Shown: positions 23,362 through 31,264 of the stretch, in pieces | How the letters are laid out: each line of letters starts with the position of its first letter | Position numbering within the stretch: position 1 is the first letter of the stretch | Source of the DNA: an uncultured Clostridia bacterium | GTDB lineage: Bacteria; Bacillota; Clostridia; Oscillospirales; Acutalibacteraceae | Length of the DNA stretch: 64,000 nucleotides | Assembly (NCBI GenBank): GCA_947168445.1 | Contig: CAMVLW010000001.1 | Coordinates: forward strand, 1-64,000 | Direction of reading: 5' to 3' | The notes under the pieces: generated by a model | Seen by the model: the letters and a program-made list of their open reading frames with translations, nothing else | What the model was told of the DNA's origin: nothing | Database searches by the model: none | Translations under genes and position numbers: made by a program

Positions 23362-24051
23362 TTATCTCACTAAAACAGGCATAAATTCGACCTTATCGCA
23401 GGAAATTAACCGAAAATCAACGCCTTTGTACTCTCCCTCATAGGCAAGGCGGAAATTTTTCTTGCCGTGGATGTGTCCGTAATAGCATTTTTTGATGCCA
23501 TATTCGAGCAGCACATCCATGATTTCCTTACATTCCAAGCCGCGGTAATACGGCGGATAGTGCAGAAATACGACCAATTCGCCGCCAAGCTTTTTGGCTT
23601 CCTCAATCGACATTCTCAGTCTGCCGACTTCGCGGTTGAGCACCTTGATGTCCTCCGGCGTGTCGTTTTCCAAAAACCAGCCGCGGGTTCCGCAGACCGC
23701 ATAGCCGTCCGCAAGATAGGCGTTGTTAAACAGAATAGAAATGCTGTCGAGGTGGTTTTCCTGCAAAAAGGCGTCCATTTTGCGCTTTGTCGACCACCAA
23801 TAGTCGTGATTCCCCTTTAGAAAAAGCTTTTTCCCGGGCAGGCTGTCGATAAATTTGAAATCGACAAGCGTTTCCTCCAGCTTCATTGCCCAGGAAATAT
23901 CGCCCGCCACCACAACGGTGTCGTTGCCGGTTATTAACTTTCTCCAGTTTTTTTCGAGCCGTTCCACATAATCGTTCCAGCCCGAAAAAATATCCATGGG
24001 CTTATCCTCTCCCAAGGAAAGGTGCAAATCGCCCAGCGCGTAGAGCGGCAT
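23362..24051 (-). CDS. Metallophosphoesterase
   Basis: 229 aa calcineurin-like phosphoesterase with all metal-site motifs: ALGDLHLS (DxH), VVAGDISWA (GDxxW variant), LKGNHDYWW (GNHD), LHYPPYY and YGHIHGK (GHxH). The substrate is unknown; cytoplasmic, no signal. Its start overlaps the thrC stop (TAATG), so it is coupled to threonine synthase translation as the last gene of that run. Confidence 0.85.
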   Translation of the reverse strand: MPLYALGDLHLSLGEDKPMDIFSGWNDYVERLEKNWRKLITGNDTVVVAGDISWAMKLEETLVDFKFIDSLPGKKLFLKGNHDYWWSTKRKMDAFLQENHLDSISILFNNAYLADGYAVCGTRGWFLENDTPEDIKVLNREVGRLRMSIEEAKKLGGELVVFLHYPPYYRGLECKEIMDVLLEYGIKKCYYGHIHGKKNFRLAYEGEYKGVDFRLISCDKVEFMPVLVR

Positions 24052-25559
24052 TACTCAATTGAGAGCGCCGACAGCACATACTGCGGCATAGCGTCAACCT
24101 CGGTAACGTCGGAAAAGCGCGCCTTTTTGTCCTTCAGGCTCGCAAGCGGAGCGGGAACCGGCATGTTAGTGATTTCGTTGAGCGCGTCAACCATGTCAAA
24201 CTCCGTAGCGGGAAGCGTCTTTCCGGGCGCAACCGCCTCCAAAACAGACTTGGAGAACTTGTAGGGGCTTGCGGTGGAAGCAATCACAGCGGGAGTTGTG
24301 TCGCCGGTGTTCTTTACATACTGCTCGTAAACATTTACCGCAACGGCAGTGTGGGTGTCGCAGAGATAGCCCTCCTGCGCGAAAAGTCTGCTGATGGTGT
24401 CCTGCGTCTGCTCGTCGTCGCAGAAGCCGCCGAAGAACTTCTCATTGATAACCGCCTTCACCTCGTCGCTGACCTCATACTTGCCTTCGGTTTTCAGCGC
24501 GGTCATCCACTCGTGAGTGGTAACGTCGCTGTTGCCCGCCAGCTTGTAGAGCAGTCTTTCAAGGTTGCTCGACACCAGAATATCCATGGAAGGCGACATG
24601 GTGGTGTAGAACTGTCTGTTTTTATCATAAACGCCTGTATTGATGAAATCCGTCAGGACGTTGTTGGAATTGGAAGCGCAGATAAACTTTGCGACCGGAA
24701 GTCCCATCAGACTCGCGTAGTAGGACGCGAGAATGTTGCCAAAGTTGCCGGTGGGCACAACGACATTAATCTTGTCGCCAAACGCGATTTTGCCGTCATT
24801 GACCATATCGCAGTAAGCAGAGATGTAGTAGACAATCTGCGGCAGCAGTCTGCCCCAGTTGATGGAGTTTGCGGAAGAGAACAGCATGTTGTTCTCCGCG
24901 AGTTTTTCGGCAATCGCGGGTGTGGTAAAGATTTTCTTTACGCCGGTCTGCGCGTCGTCAAAGTTGCCCTTAATCGCGCAAACGGTGACATTCTTGCCCT
25001 CTTGGGTGTTCATCTGGTGCTTTTGCATGGGGCTTACGCCGTCAACGGGATAGAACACGATAATCTTGGTGTGCTCCACATCCTTAAAGCCTTCAAGCGC
25101 CGCCTTGCCGGTGTCGCCGGAGGTAGCAACCAGAATCACGGCGTCCTTGCCGTCATAGGTCTTTTTGAGTGATTTTGTCAAAAGGTGCGGAAGAATCTGC
25201 AATGCCATATCCTTAAACGCGCAGGTGGGACCGTGCCACAGCTCCAAAATATTCAGCTTGGTGCCGCCAAGCTGCGTATATGCCATGGGAGCGGGATTTT
25301 CGCCGCCGAACTTTGCGGCGGTGTACGCCTTTTCCACACACTCGTCGATTTCCTCTGCAGTGAAGTCGGTCAGAAAATCAGAGAACACTTTTTTGGCTCT
25401 GCCCTTGTAATCCATTTTTAACAGCGCCTTGAAGGTTTCTTCGTCATACTGCGGGAACTCCTGCGGAACAAAAAGTCCTCCGTCCTTGGAGATGCCCTGC
25501 GCAATCGCCTGTGCTGCGGAAACCACTTCCGACGCGTTTTGTGTGCTATTATATAACAT
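24051..25559 (-). CDS. thrC: Threonine synthase
   Basis: 502 aa, the long (yeast/E. coli-like) form. Typical opening YNSTQNASEVVSAAQAIAQG..GGLFVP, PLP lysine in GPTCAFKDMALQ, the phosphate loop PTGNFGNILA and ATSGDTGKAALEG. It converts O-phosphohomoserine to threonine. It is the penultimate gene of the rplS-to-phosphoesterase run, and no hom or thrB is nearby. No T-box or other leader is visible in the 37 bp before the ATG. Confidence 0.95.
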   Translation of the reverse strand: MLYNSTQNASEVVSAAQAIAQGISKDGGLFVPQEFPQYDEETFKALLKMDYKGRAKKVFSDFLTDFTAEEIDECVEKAYTAAKFGGENPAPMAYTQLGGTKLNILELWHGPTCAFKDMALQILPHLLTKSLKKTYDGKDAVILVATSGDTGKAALEGFKDVEHTKIIVFYPVDGVSPMQKHQMNTQEGKNVTVCAIKGNFDDAQTGVKKIFTTPAIAEKLAENNMLFSSANSINWGRLLPQIVYYISAYCDMVNDGKIAFGDKINVVVPTGNFGNILASYYASLMGLPVAKFICASNSNNVLTDFINTGVYDKNRQFYTTMSPSMDILVSSNLERLLYKLAGNSDVTTHEWMTALKTEGKYEVSDEVKAVINEKFFGGFCDDEQTQDTISRLFAQEGYLCDTHTAVAVNVYEQYVKNTGDTTPAVIASTASPYKFSKSVLEAVAPGKTLPATEFDMVDALNEITNMPVPAPLASLKDKKARFSDVTEVDAMPQYVLSALSIE

Positions 25560-25596
25560 ATGATACTTCCTTTCCTATTTTACTTAACAATTTATT

Positions 25597-26556
25597 TTAC
25601 ATCATTCTTCGCGGATTGTCAAAGTTTTCGAAGAATTTCAGCGCATTACCAAAGAAAACCTTCTGAATCAGCGATTCTTTGTAATGATGTTGTAAAAACA
25701 GCTCGTAAAGCATGCTGTAAACGCGGCTGTTTTGGAAATCCGCGGGCAGGATTCCGCCGTCAAAATCGCTGCCGAAGCAAAGCGCGTCCTCTGCTCCCAG
25801 CGAGAGAAAATGCTCCGCGTGCCGCAGAATATCGGTGACAGAAGCGCCTGCGGGATTATCGTTTAAAAACGCGTTATGAAAATTCAAGCCAATCAGTCCT
25901 CCGCGCTGAATGAGAAGGTTGATTTGTTCATCCCTGAGATTTCTGCGGTGCGGGGTGACGGCATAGGCATTGGAATGGGACGCGACAAACGGCAGCGAGG
26001 TGTGCTCCGCCACATCATAAAACAGCTTTTCGCTCGCGTGGGAAATGTCGATAATCATTTTTTCGCGCTCCATTTCGCGGAGCACCTGCTTTCCGAAAGC
26101 GGTGAGTCCTTCGCCGTCTTGAACATCAGCACCGTCGCCGATAGCGTTGTGCGCGTTCCATGTTAAGGTCATCATGCGAACGCCGAGAGCGGCAAACCTG
26201 CGCACGTTTTCAAGCCTGCCGTTGAGCGCCGAGCCGTTTTCAACGGTCAAAAAAGCGCAGTTGGTGTTAGCTTCAAACGCCGCTTTTACACTGTCGTTCT
26301 GTTTCAGTAATTGGATATGCAGCCGCTGACATTCCGTTTCCAGCCGTTTGGCGGCAGTGAAAACCGTTTGCTCTGCCCTGTCTCCCGAATAGTCGTCCGG
26401 CAGCCAAATGGCATAGCATTGCAGCTTGTGGGAATCAGGAGAGAAATCAAGCTGCACCTCATGGGAGCAATCATCGAGCGGCAGATTTTTTGTTACCGAT
26501 TTAAACAATGTATCGCAGTGCAAATCAACAATACGCAAAGCATTACCCCGTTTCAA
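25597..26556 (-). CDS. Membrane-dipeptidase family (renal dipeptidase-like) metallopeptidase
   Basis: 319 aa Peptidase_M19 protein. Metal site residues in VDLHCDTL (HxD), ENGSAL (bridging Glu), DISHASEKLF (His) and ASHSNAYAVTPHRRNL; a further Asp in FGSDFDGGI. It hydrolyses dipeptides, including some with D-residues; cytoplasmic here as no signal is seen. Start is uncertain: TTG at 26556 overlaps yraN by 14 bp, and a second TTG at 26538 is possible. Confidence 0.85.
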   Translation of the reverse strand: MKRGNALRIVDLHCDTLFKSVTKNLPLDDCSHEVQLDFSPDSHKLQCYAIWLPDDYSGDRAEQTVFTAAKRLETECQRLHIQLLKQNDSVKAAFEANTNCAFLTVENGSALNGRLENVRRFAALGVRMMTLTWNAHNAIGDGADVQDGEGLTAFGKQVLREMEREKMIIDISHASEKLFYDVAEHTSLPFVASHSNAYAVTPHRRNLRDEQINLLIQRGGLIGLNFHNAFLNDNPAGASVTDILRHAEHFLSLGAEDALCFGSDFDGGILPADFQNSRVYSMLYELFLQHHYKESLIQKVFFGNALKFFENFDNPRRMM

Positions 26557-26917
26557 AAGCGTTTTCGATATAATTGATACTGATTAATTTGAGCGTTTCC
26601 CTGTCGGTGATGACCTCGCACACGTCAAAGCGGCAAAAGCAATCCGTGTCGTTTTCCGCTAAATATGCCTGCGCCGCCTTGATGAGCCGCTGCTGCTTGC
26701 GGAAATCCACCGCCTCATAAGGGCGGGTCAGCGAGCCGTCGTGCCGCGTTTTGACCTCGACAAAGCAAAGCACCTTGTTTTTCACCGCTACAACGTCGAT
26801 TTCTCCGTAGGGCTTGCGATAATTCCTGTCAAGAATTTTGTAGCCGTGCTTTTTCATATATTTGACGCAGTAGTCCTCTCCCGCGTCACCTGTCTGTTTT
26901 TTGTTGAATAAACTCAT
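26543..26917 (-). CDS. yraN: YraN/UPF0102 family endonuclease-like protein
   Basis: 124 aa. Holliday-junction-resolvase-like nuclease fold with [19 protein letters not shown] and the active-site-like [17 protein letters not shown]. Function is not established in the family. The ATG at 26917 overlaps the rnhB stop by 4 bp (ATGA), as in many genomes where yraN follows rnhB. Confidence 0.88.
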   Translation of the reverse strand: MSLFNKKQTGDAGEDYCVKYMKKHGYKILDRNYRKPYGEIDVVAVKNKVLCFVEVKTRHDGSLTRPYEAVDFRKQQRLIKAAQAYLAENDTDCFCRFDVCEVITDRETLKLISINYIENAFETG

Positions 26918-27519
26918 TTTTTTGATAAAAACTTCTTTAAAAAGCTGGGTCTGTGGTACGGACACGGTCCGTATTCAAGCAGCGCTTCCTTGTGCAGCTT
27001 GGTGCCGTAGCCCTTGTGCTTTTCAAAATGATACTGCGGATATTCTTGGGCATATTGGTACAACAGCCTGTCCCTTGTCACCTTCGCCAAAATGGAAGCG
27101 CAGGCAATCGACATGGAACGCGCGTCACCCTTGACAACACATTCGCTGTCCACGGATAAATCGGGCATACGGTCGCCGTCAATCATGGCGTAGTCCGCCT
27201 TGACATCCAAGCCCTCAACCGCGCGCTTCATGGCGAGCATGGTGGCGTTTAGGATGTTGATTTCCTCAATTTCCTGCACGCTCGCATACGCTATAGAATA
27301 TGAAACCGCCTCTTGTTTTATGACGTCAAACAGCGCCTCGCGTTTTTTTTCGGTCAGCTTTTTGGAATCGTTGACGCCCTCAATGATTTTGCCTTTCGGA
27401 AGAATCACCGCCGCCGCACAAACAGGTCCGGCAACAGGTCCCCTGCCCGCTTCGTCAACGCCGCAGATGTGCAAATAGCCCTTTGCAAGCGCCTGTTCTT
27501 CAAATTCCAGCCAATTCAT
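26914..27519 (-). CDS. rnhB: Ribonuclease HII
   Basis: 201 aa. The signature [15 protein letters not shown] holds the first catalytic Asp and Glu; AMIDGDRMP and the [10 protein letters not shown] stretch are also typical. It removes ribonucleotides from DNA-RNA hybrids. Four-base overlaps join it to ylqF upstream and yraN downstream. Confidence 0.95.
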   Translation of the reverse strand: MNWLEFEEQALAKGYLHICGVDEAGRGPVAGPVCAAAVILPKGKIIEGVNDSKKLTEKKREALFDVIKQEAVSYSIAYASVQEIEEINILNATMLAMKRAVEGLDVKADYAMIDGDRMPDLSVDSECVVKGDARSMSIACASILAKVTRDRLLYQYAQEYPQYHFEKHKGYGTKLHKEALLEYGPCPYHRPSFLKKFLSKK

Positions 27520-28394
27520 CTCAGTTCTCCGTTCGGCATTTCTACCGTAATTCTGCCCAGCTTCGCCGCCCTGAATTCGTCGAGCAGCATAATTGCCGCG
27601 CGTTCGGTGTCAATTTCACCGCCGGAAACAAGCATGCCGCGCTTTTTGCCAATCATTTGCAGCAGCTCATAAGAATCGGTATTCTCCAAATCCAAATCCT
27701 GCAATTTGAAGCGCTCGATAAAATCCTTCGGCTGCAAGCGTCTTAAAAAGTCGAGCAGACGAACCGCCAGCAGTTCCGCATCAATGACCTGATCCTTTAC
27801 CGCGCCGGTAAAAGCGAGGTGCTCGCCGACAATTTGGTCGTCAAATTTCGGCCACAGCACACCGGGGGTGTCGAGCATTTCAAGGTTATTGCTGACGGTG
27901 AACCACTGGTTACCGCGGGTCACGCCGGGTCTGTCCTCCACCTTCGCCTTGCTCTGCTTGGCGATTTTGTTGATAAAGGACGACTTGCCGACGTTCGGAA
28001 TTCCGACAATCATCACGCGAATCATGGGATTCTTCATTCCCTTTGCCTTCAGCCGCTCGATTTTTTCCTTCATGACCGTATTGACGGCAGAAGGGAATTT
28101 ATTGAAATTTCTGCCGCTTTTGCAGTCAATGGCAATCGCGGTAATGCCTTGCTTGGCATAAAAATCAATCCACATTTTGGTCGCGGTTTGATTCGCCATG
28201 TCGCATTTGTTCATCAAAATGACACGCGGCTTGTTTTGAATCAGCTTGTGCAAATCGGGGTTGCGGCTGCTGACGGGAATCCGCGCGTCAATGATTTCCG
28301 CCACGGCGTCCACCAGCTTTAAGCTGGACTGAATCTGCCGCTTGGTTTTGGTCATGTGACCGGGAAACCACTGTATATTCTGCATTTCGCTCAT
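27516..28394 (-). CDS. ylqF: Ribosome biogenesis GTPase YlqF/RbgA
   Basis: 292 aa circularly permuted GTPase: G4 MNKCDMA comes first, then G1 GIPNVGKSS, the G2 region RPGVTRG and G3 DTPGVLW. The C-terminal ANTAR-like domain ends the protein. It is needed for late 50S assembly. N-terminal [13 protein letters not shown] is diagnostic. Begins after the lepB terminator hairpin. Confidence 0.95.
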   Translation of the reverse strand: MSEMQNIQWFPGHMTKTKRQIQSSLKLVDAVAEIIDARIPVSSRNPDLHKLIQNKPRVILMNKCDMANQTATKMWIDFYAKQGITAIAIDCKSGRNFNKFPSAVNTVMKEKIERLKAKGMKNPMIRVMIVGIPNVGKSSFINKIAKQSKAKVEDRPGVTRGNQWFTVSNNLEMLDTPGVLWPKFDDQIVGEHLAFTGAVKDQVIDAELLAVRLLDFLRRLQPKDFIERFKLQDLDLENTDSYELLQMIGKKRGMLVSGGEIDTERAAIMLLDEFRAAKLGRITVEMPNGELR

Positions 28395-28409
28395 TATTTT
28401 TTCCTCAAT

Positions 28410-28457
28410 TCCAATTAAAAATAAAGCTTATTTCCATTGAGAACAGAAATAAGCTTT
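28410..28457 (-). terminator. Terminator after lepB
   Basis: Perfect 12-bp stem (28446-28457 with 28423-28434), 11-base loop, followed on the minus strand by ATTTTTAATT. Read-through into ylqF is likely partial since no separate promoter is obvious. Confidence 0.75.
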
Positions 28458-28468
28458 TTAAAACCTGT

Positions 28469-29221
28469 TTATTTATCGTAAACATAGCCGAAGTGGTTAA
28501 ACGGGAACACCACAACCTGCGCTTTGCCGATGACGTTTTCCACATCAATCAAGCCGATTTCCGTGCTGCGGCTGTCCATTGAAACCAAACGGTTGTCGCC
28601 CATGACGAAAATCTTTCCTTCGGGAATCACGTCGGGAATGTGGTTATCGCCCCAGTTGCCAGAGAAGGTCGTGCCCTTGATGTAGGGCTCGGAAATCTCA
28701 ATGCCGTCAACGAAAATCTTTTCATTCTCATAGTCAAGCTTCACCGTCTGACCCTCAACCGCAATGACGCGCTTGATAATGGGCTTAGCGTATTTGGAGC
28801 CGTGAGAAATCACAACCACGTCGTTGTTGTGAGGCGTGTAGAAAAGATTGGTGACAATAATCTTGTCGCCGCTGAACAGCGTATCATTCATGGAGCCGCC
28901 GTCCACCTCAACCAAGCGGAACACAAAGGTCAGACAAACAACCACAATCGCGATTGCGAAAATCACACAGCGAATCCAGTCAAAAACGCCTGCCGCCATG
29001 CTGTCGGAGCTGACGACCTTCATTTGCCTTTTGTCGCCCTCAGCCTTTGGGTCATCACTGAAAACCGCCTTAAACTCCTCTTGGAAGTTCTCGCGGATTT
29101 TGCCGGAACGGGACTCCTCGGTCTCCGCGTACATTTCAGGATTCACATCCAAGGCAAGGTCAACGTCGGAAAAATCTTTTTCAAGCTCTTCGTAGGTGTT
29201 GTTTGGTTTTTCTTTACTCAA
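28469..29221 (-). CDS. lepB: Signal peptidase I
   Basis: 250 aa. One membrane helix (about 83-103) then the extracellular serine-lysine protease: catalytic Ser at about 110 in GGSMNDTLFSGD, Lys in PIIKRVIAVEGQ, and the box-E-like VMGDNRLVSMDSRS. It cleaves Sec signal peptides. The roughly 80-residue acidic N-terminal extension before the helix is longer than in Bacillus SipS. Start chosen as TTG at 29221, 5 bases after AGGTGA; a TTG at 29245 sits at the end of the rplS terminator. Located after rplS, the usual place. Confidence 0.92.
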   Translation of the reverse strand: MSKEKPNNTYEELEKDFSDVDLALDVNPEMYAETEESRSGKIRENFQEEFKAVFSDDPKAEGDKRQMKVVSSDSMAAGVFDWIRCVIFAIAIVVVCLTFVFRLVEVDGGSMNDTLFSGDKIIVTNLFYTPHNNDVVVISHGSKYAKPIIKRVIAVEGQTVKLDYENEKIFVDGIEISEPYIKGTTFSGNWGDNHIPDVIPEGKIFVMGDNRLVSMDSRSTEIGLIDVENVIGKAQVVVFPFNHFGYVYDK

Positions 29222-29248
29222 TATATTCACCTGACTTTTTGACAAGGT

Positions 29249-29276
29249 AAAAAAGGGAACCTAAGCAGTTCCCTTT
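29249..29276 (-). terminator. Terminator after rplS
   Basis: Stem AAAGGGAAC/GTTCCCTTT (29276-29268 and 29260-29252), loop of seven, followed by six T on the minus strand. Confidence 0.85.
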
Positions 29277-29290
29277 CAGCTATTCGAGAA

Positions 29291-29638
29291 TTACTTACGA
29301 ATCTGCTCCTTAACCTTAGCAGCCTTACCGACTCTGTCACGCAGATAGTAGAGCTTGCTTCTGCGAACCTTACCGTAACGGACAACCTTGATGTCTCTTA
29401 CGTTGGGGGAATGAAGCGGGAAAACTCTCTCTACGCCGACGCCGTAAGCAACACGTCTTACGGTGAAGGTCTCGGCAACACCGCTGCCGCGCTTTGCGAT
29501 AACAGTGCCCTCGAACATCTGAATTCTTTCTTTTTCGCCTTCGCGAATGTTGACCGATACTCTGATGGTATCGCCGATGCTGAATTCGGGAGTGGTTTCC
29601 TTCACGGATTCAGCAGCAATGGTTTTTAATGCGTCCAT
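29291..29638 (-). CDS. rplS: 50S ribosomal protein L19
   Basis: 115 aa, full length. Family motifs [43 protein letters not shown] and the basic [13 protein letters not shown] end. AGGAGG lies just before the ATG. Own promoter and a structured 5' leader; terminator directly after. Confidence 0.98.
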   Translation of the reverse strand: MDALKTIAAESVKETTPEFSIGDTIRVSVNIREGEKERIQMFEGTVIAKRGSGVAETFTVRRVAYGVGVERVFPLHSPNVRDIKVVRYGKVRRSKLYYLRDRVGKAAKVKEQIRK

Positions 29639-29654
29639 TTTTATCCTCCTAATT

Positions 29655-29755
29655 TTACCCGATATTCATACCCTTTGGCAGCGGACTATCAGCTTCATAA
29701 TGACGGCAAAGCCGTTTTGTGAATCGCGTCGCGAGTAACGACGGTCTCAAACACT
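29655..29755 (-). ncRNA. Structured rplS leader (candidate L19 leader)
   Basis: About 115 nt lie between the promoter and rplS. The minus-strand RNA has a hairpin CGTCG/CGACG (29743-29727) and a second ACGGC/GCCGT (29715-29703), then a longer GATA/TATC pairing near the ribosome binding site. A ribosomal-protein leader for L19 is known in Firmicutes. The match here is by position and structure only, not by covariance. Confidence 0.4.
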
Positions 29756-29760
29756 AATCT

Positions 29761-29789
29761 ATATTATCATAAAAAGAATTATAATTCAA
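29761..29789 (-). promoter_or_regulatory. Sigma-A promoter of rplS-lepB
   Basis: Minus strand: -35 TTGAAT (29789-29784), 17-bp spacer, -10 TAATAT (29766-29761). Confidence 0.7.
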
Positions 29790-29812
29790 GTCTTTTTTTA
29801 AAAAACTGTAAA

Positions 29813-30730
29813 TTATTTACTGATATTTTTCAATTTAGTCAAAAATGTCTGAAAATACCCGGGCAATACCGAACTGAATTCCATATATTTGCCGCTGACA
29901 GGATGGACAAATCCGATTTTTGCCGCGTGAAGGCACTGCCCTTCAAAATTTACCTTTTCATTTTTGACGCCGTACACCAAATCGCCCGCCACAGGATGTC
30001 CGAGATACGCCATGTGCACCCTGATTTGGTGCGTTCTGCCGGTTTCCAAGCGGCAGAGCACATAGGTGTAGCCCTTATAGCGCTCCAACACACGGTAATG
30101 CGTAACGGCGTTTTTGCTGTTTTTTTCGGTTACGCACATTTTTTTGCGATCAACCGGGTGTCTGCCGATAGGAGCGTCCACCACGCCCTCGTTATCCTTG
30201 AGCGAGCCAAACACAACGGTGCGGTATTCTCTGGTGAAGGAATGGTTTTTGATTTGCTCGGCAAGACCCGCGTGCGCCACATCATTTTTGGCAACCATCA
30301 AAAGCCCGCTGGTGTCCTTGTCAATGCGGTGAACAATACCCGGACGCAGCACGCCGTTGATGCCGGAAAGACTGTTACCGCAGTGATAAAGCAGCGCGTT
30401 GACAAGCGTGCCCTCGTAATGACCCGCAGCCGGATGAACCACCATACCCTTAGGCTTGTTGACAACCAACAAATCGCTGTCCTCGTAAACAATGTCGAGC
30501 GGAATATTCTCCGCCTTTGCCTCATACGGCACCGGGTCGGGAATGTTGACAAGCACCTCGTCACCGGGCAGAAGCTTTTGCTTTTTTTCAGACAGTTTGC
30601 CGTTGACGGTGACGTTGCCCGCTTCAATCAGGCTGACCGCCGTGCTGCGCGAAAGCCCGATTTCCGCTTCCGCGAGGAACTTGTCAAGTCTTACGCCGCT
30701 TTGCTGACATTCAAGCCGCTGCTCAGTCAT
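29813..30730 (-). CDS. rluD: RluA/RluD-family pseudouridine synthase
   Basis: 305 aa. N-terminal S4 RNA-binding domain (VRLDKFLAEAEIGLSRSTA) and pseudouridine synthase domain with catalytic Asp in GIVHRIDKDTSGLL, plus GRTHQIRVHMAYLGHPVAGD. It modifies uridines in large-subunit rRNA. Position directly behind lspA matches Bacillus ylyB; the rluD name is by family and not proven. The chosen ATG at 30730 overlaps lspA by 8 bp and follows GAAGGGAAC. Confidence 0.88.
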   Translation of the reverse strand: MTEQRLECQQSGVRLDKFLAEAEIGLSRSTAVSLIEAGNVTVNGKLSEKKQKLLPGDEVLVNIPDPVPYEAKAENIPLDIVYEDSDLLVVNKPKGMVVHPAAGHYEGTLVNALLYHCGNSLSGINGVLRPGIVHRIDKDTSGLLMVAKNDVAHAGLAEQIKNHSFTREYRTVVFGSLKDNEGVVDAPIGRHPVDRKKMCVTEKNSKNAVTHYRVLERYKGYTYVLCRLETGRTHQIRVHMAYLGHPVAGDLVYGVKNEKVNFEGQCLHAAKIGFVHPVSGKYMEFSSVLPGYFQTFLTKLKNISK

Positions 30731-31190
30731 GCGCTGTTCCCTTCTTTTTGTCGGCAAAAAAGAGCAGGTAAACCGCAAATAGAATCACACCGACGGTAAT
30801 GCAGTAATCGGCAAAATTGCAGACGGGCGGGAAAAACGACAGGCTGAGGTAATCAACAACGTAGTTATAGGCTATTCTGTCAATCAAATTGCCGATACCG
30901 CCGCCGACAACCAGCGCAACCGTGATATAAAAGAACTTGCTGTCGGGGCGTTTGACAAACATATAAATCACAATGCCGGCGAGCAGAATAATTGTCAAAA
31001 CGATAAAAAGCCACTGCATGCCCTGAAACATGCCGAACGCCACTCCCCTGTTTTCCACATAAGTCAGCTTGAACACGTCACCGAGCACCTTGACGGTGCC
31101 GACAGGCTTTAAGTGGGTAATCACCAAATACTTGATTAACTGGTCGATGCCCGCCAGCACAATACCGATTGCAAGCGCGATAAACGGCAT
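30723..31190 (-). CDS. lspA: Lipoprotein signal peptidase (signal peptidase II)
   Basis: 155 aa with four membrane helices. Catalytic Asp residues in GNLIDRIAYNYVVDYLSL, and the conserved NRGVAFGMFQG. It cleaves prolipoprotein signal peptides after lipidation. GGAGAG precedes the ATG. It lies between ileS and the pseudouridine synthase gene, standard order. Confidence 0.96.
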   Translation of the reverse strand: MPFIALAIGIVLAGIDQLIKYLVITHLKPVGTVKVLGDVFKLTYVENRGVAFGMFQGMQWLFIVLTIILLAGIVIYMFVKRPDSKFFYITVALVVGGGIGNLIDRIAYNYVVDYLSLSFFPPVCNFADYCITVGVILFAVYLLFFADKKKGTAHD

Positions 31191-31220
31191 AACAACTCTC
31201 CTTAATATTCTTCATAAGAA

Positions 31221-31252
31221 TAAATCGGTGCAATGAAAATCACACCGATTTA
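31221..31252 (-). terminator. Hairpin between ileS and lspA
   Basis: Perfect 10-bp stem TAAATCGGTG/CACCGATTTA, with a short T-rich stretch (ATTCTT) after it on the minus strand. It could attenuate lspA relative to ileS; the T-run is poor. Confidence 0.45.
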
Positions 31253-31264
31253 CCGAATACACTA

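Noticed and set aside
29813..29830. Possible terminator after the pseudouridine synthase gene
   Set aside because: The A/T runs here pair only weakly and no GC stem is present, so I did not list it.
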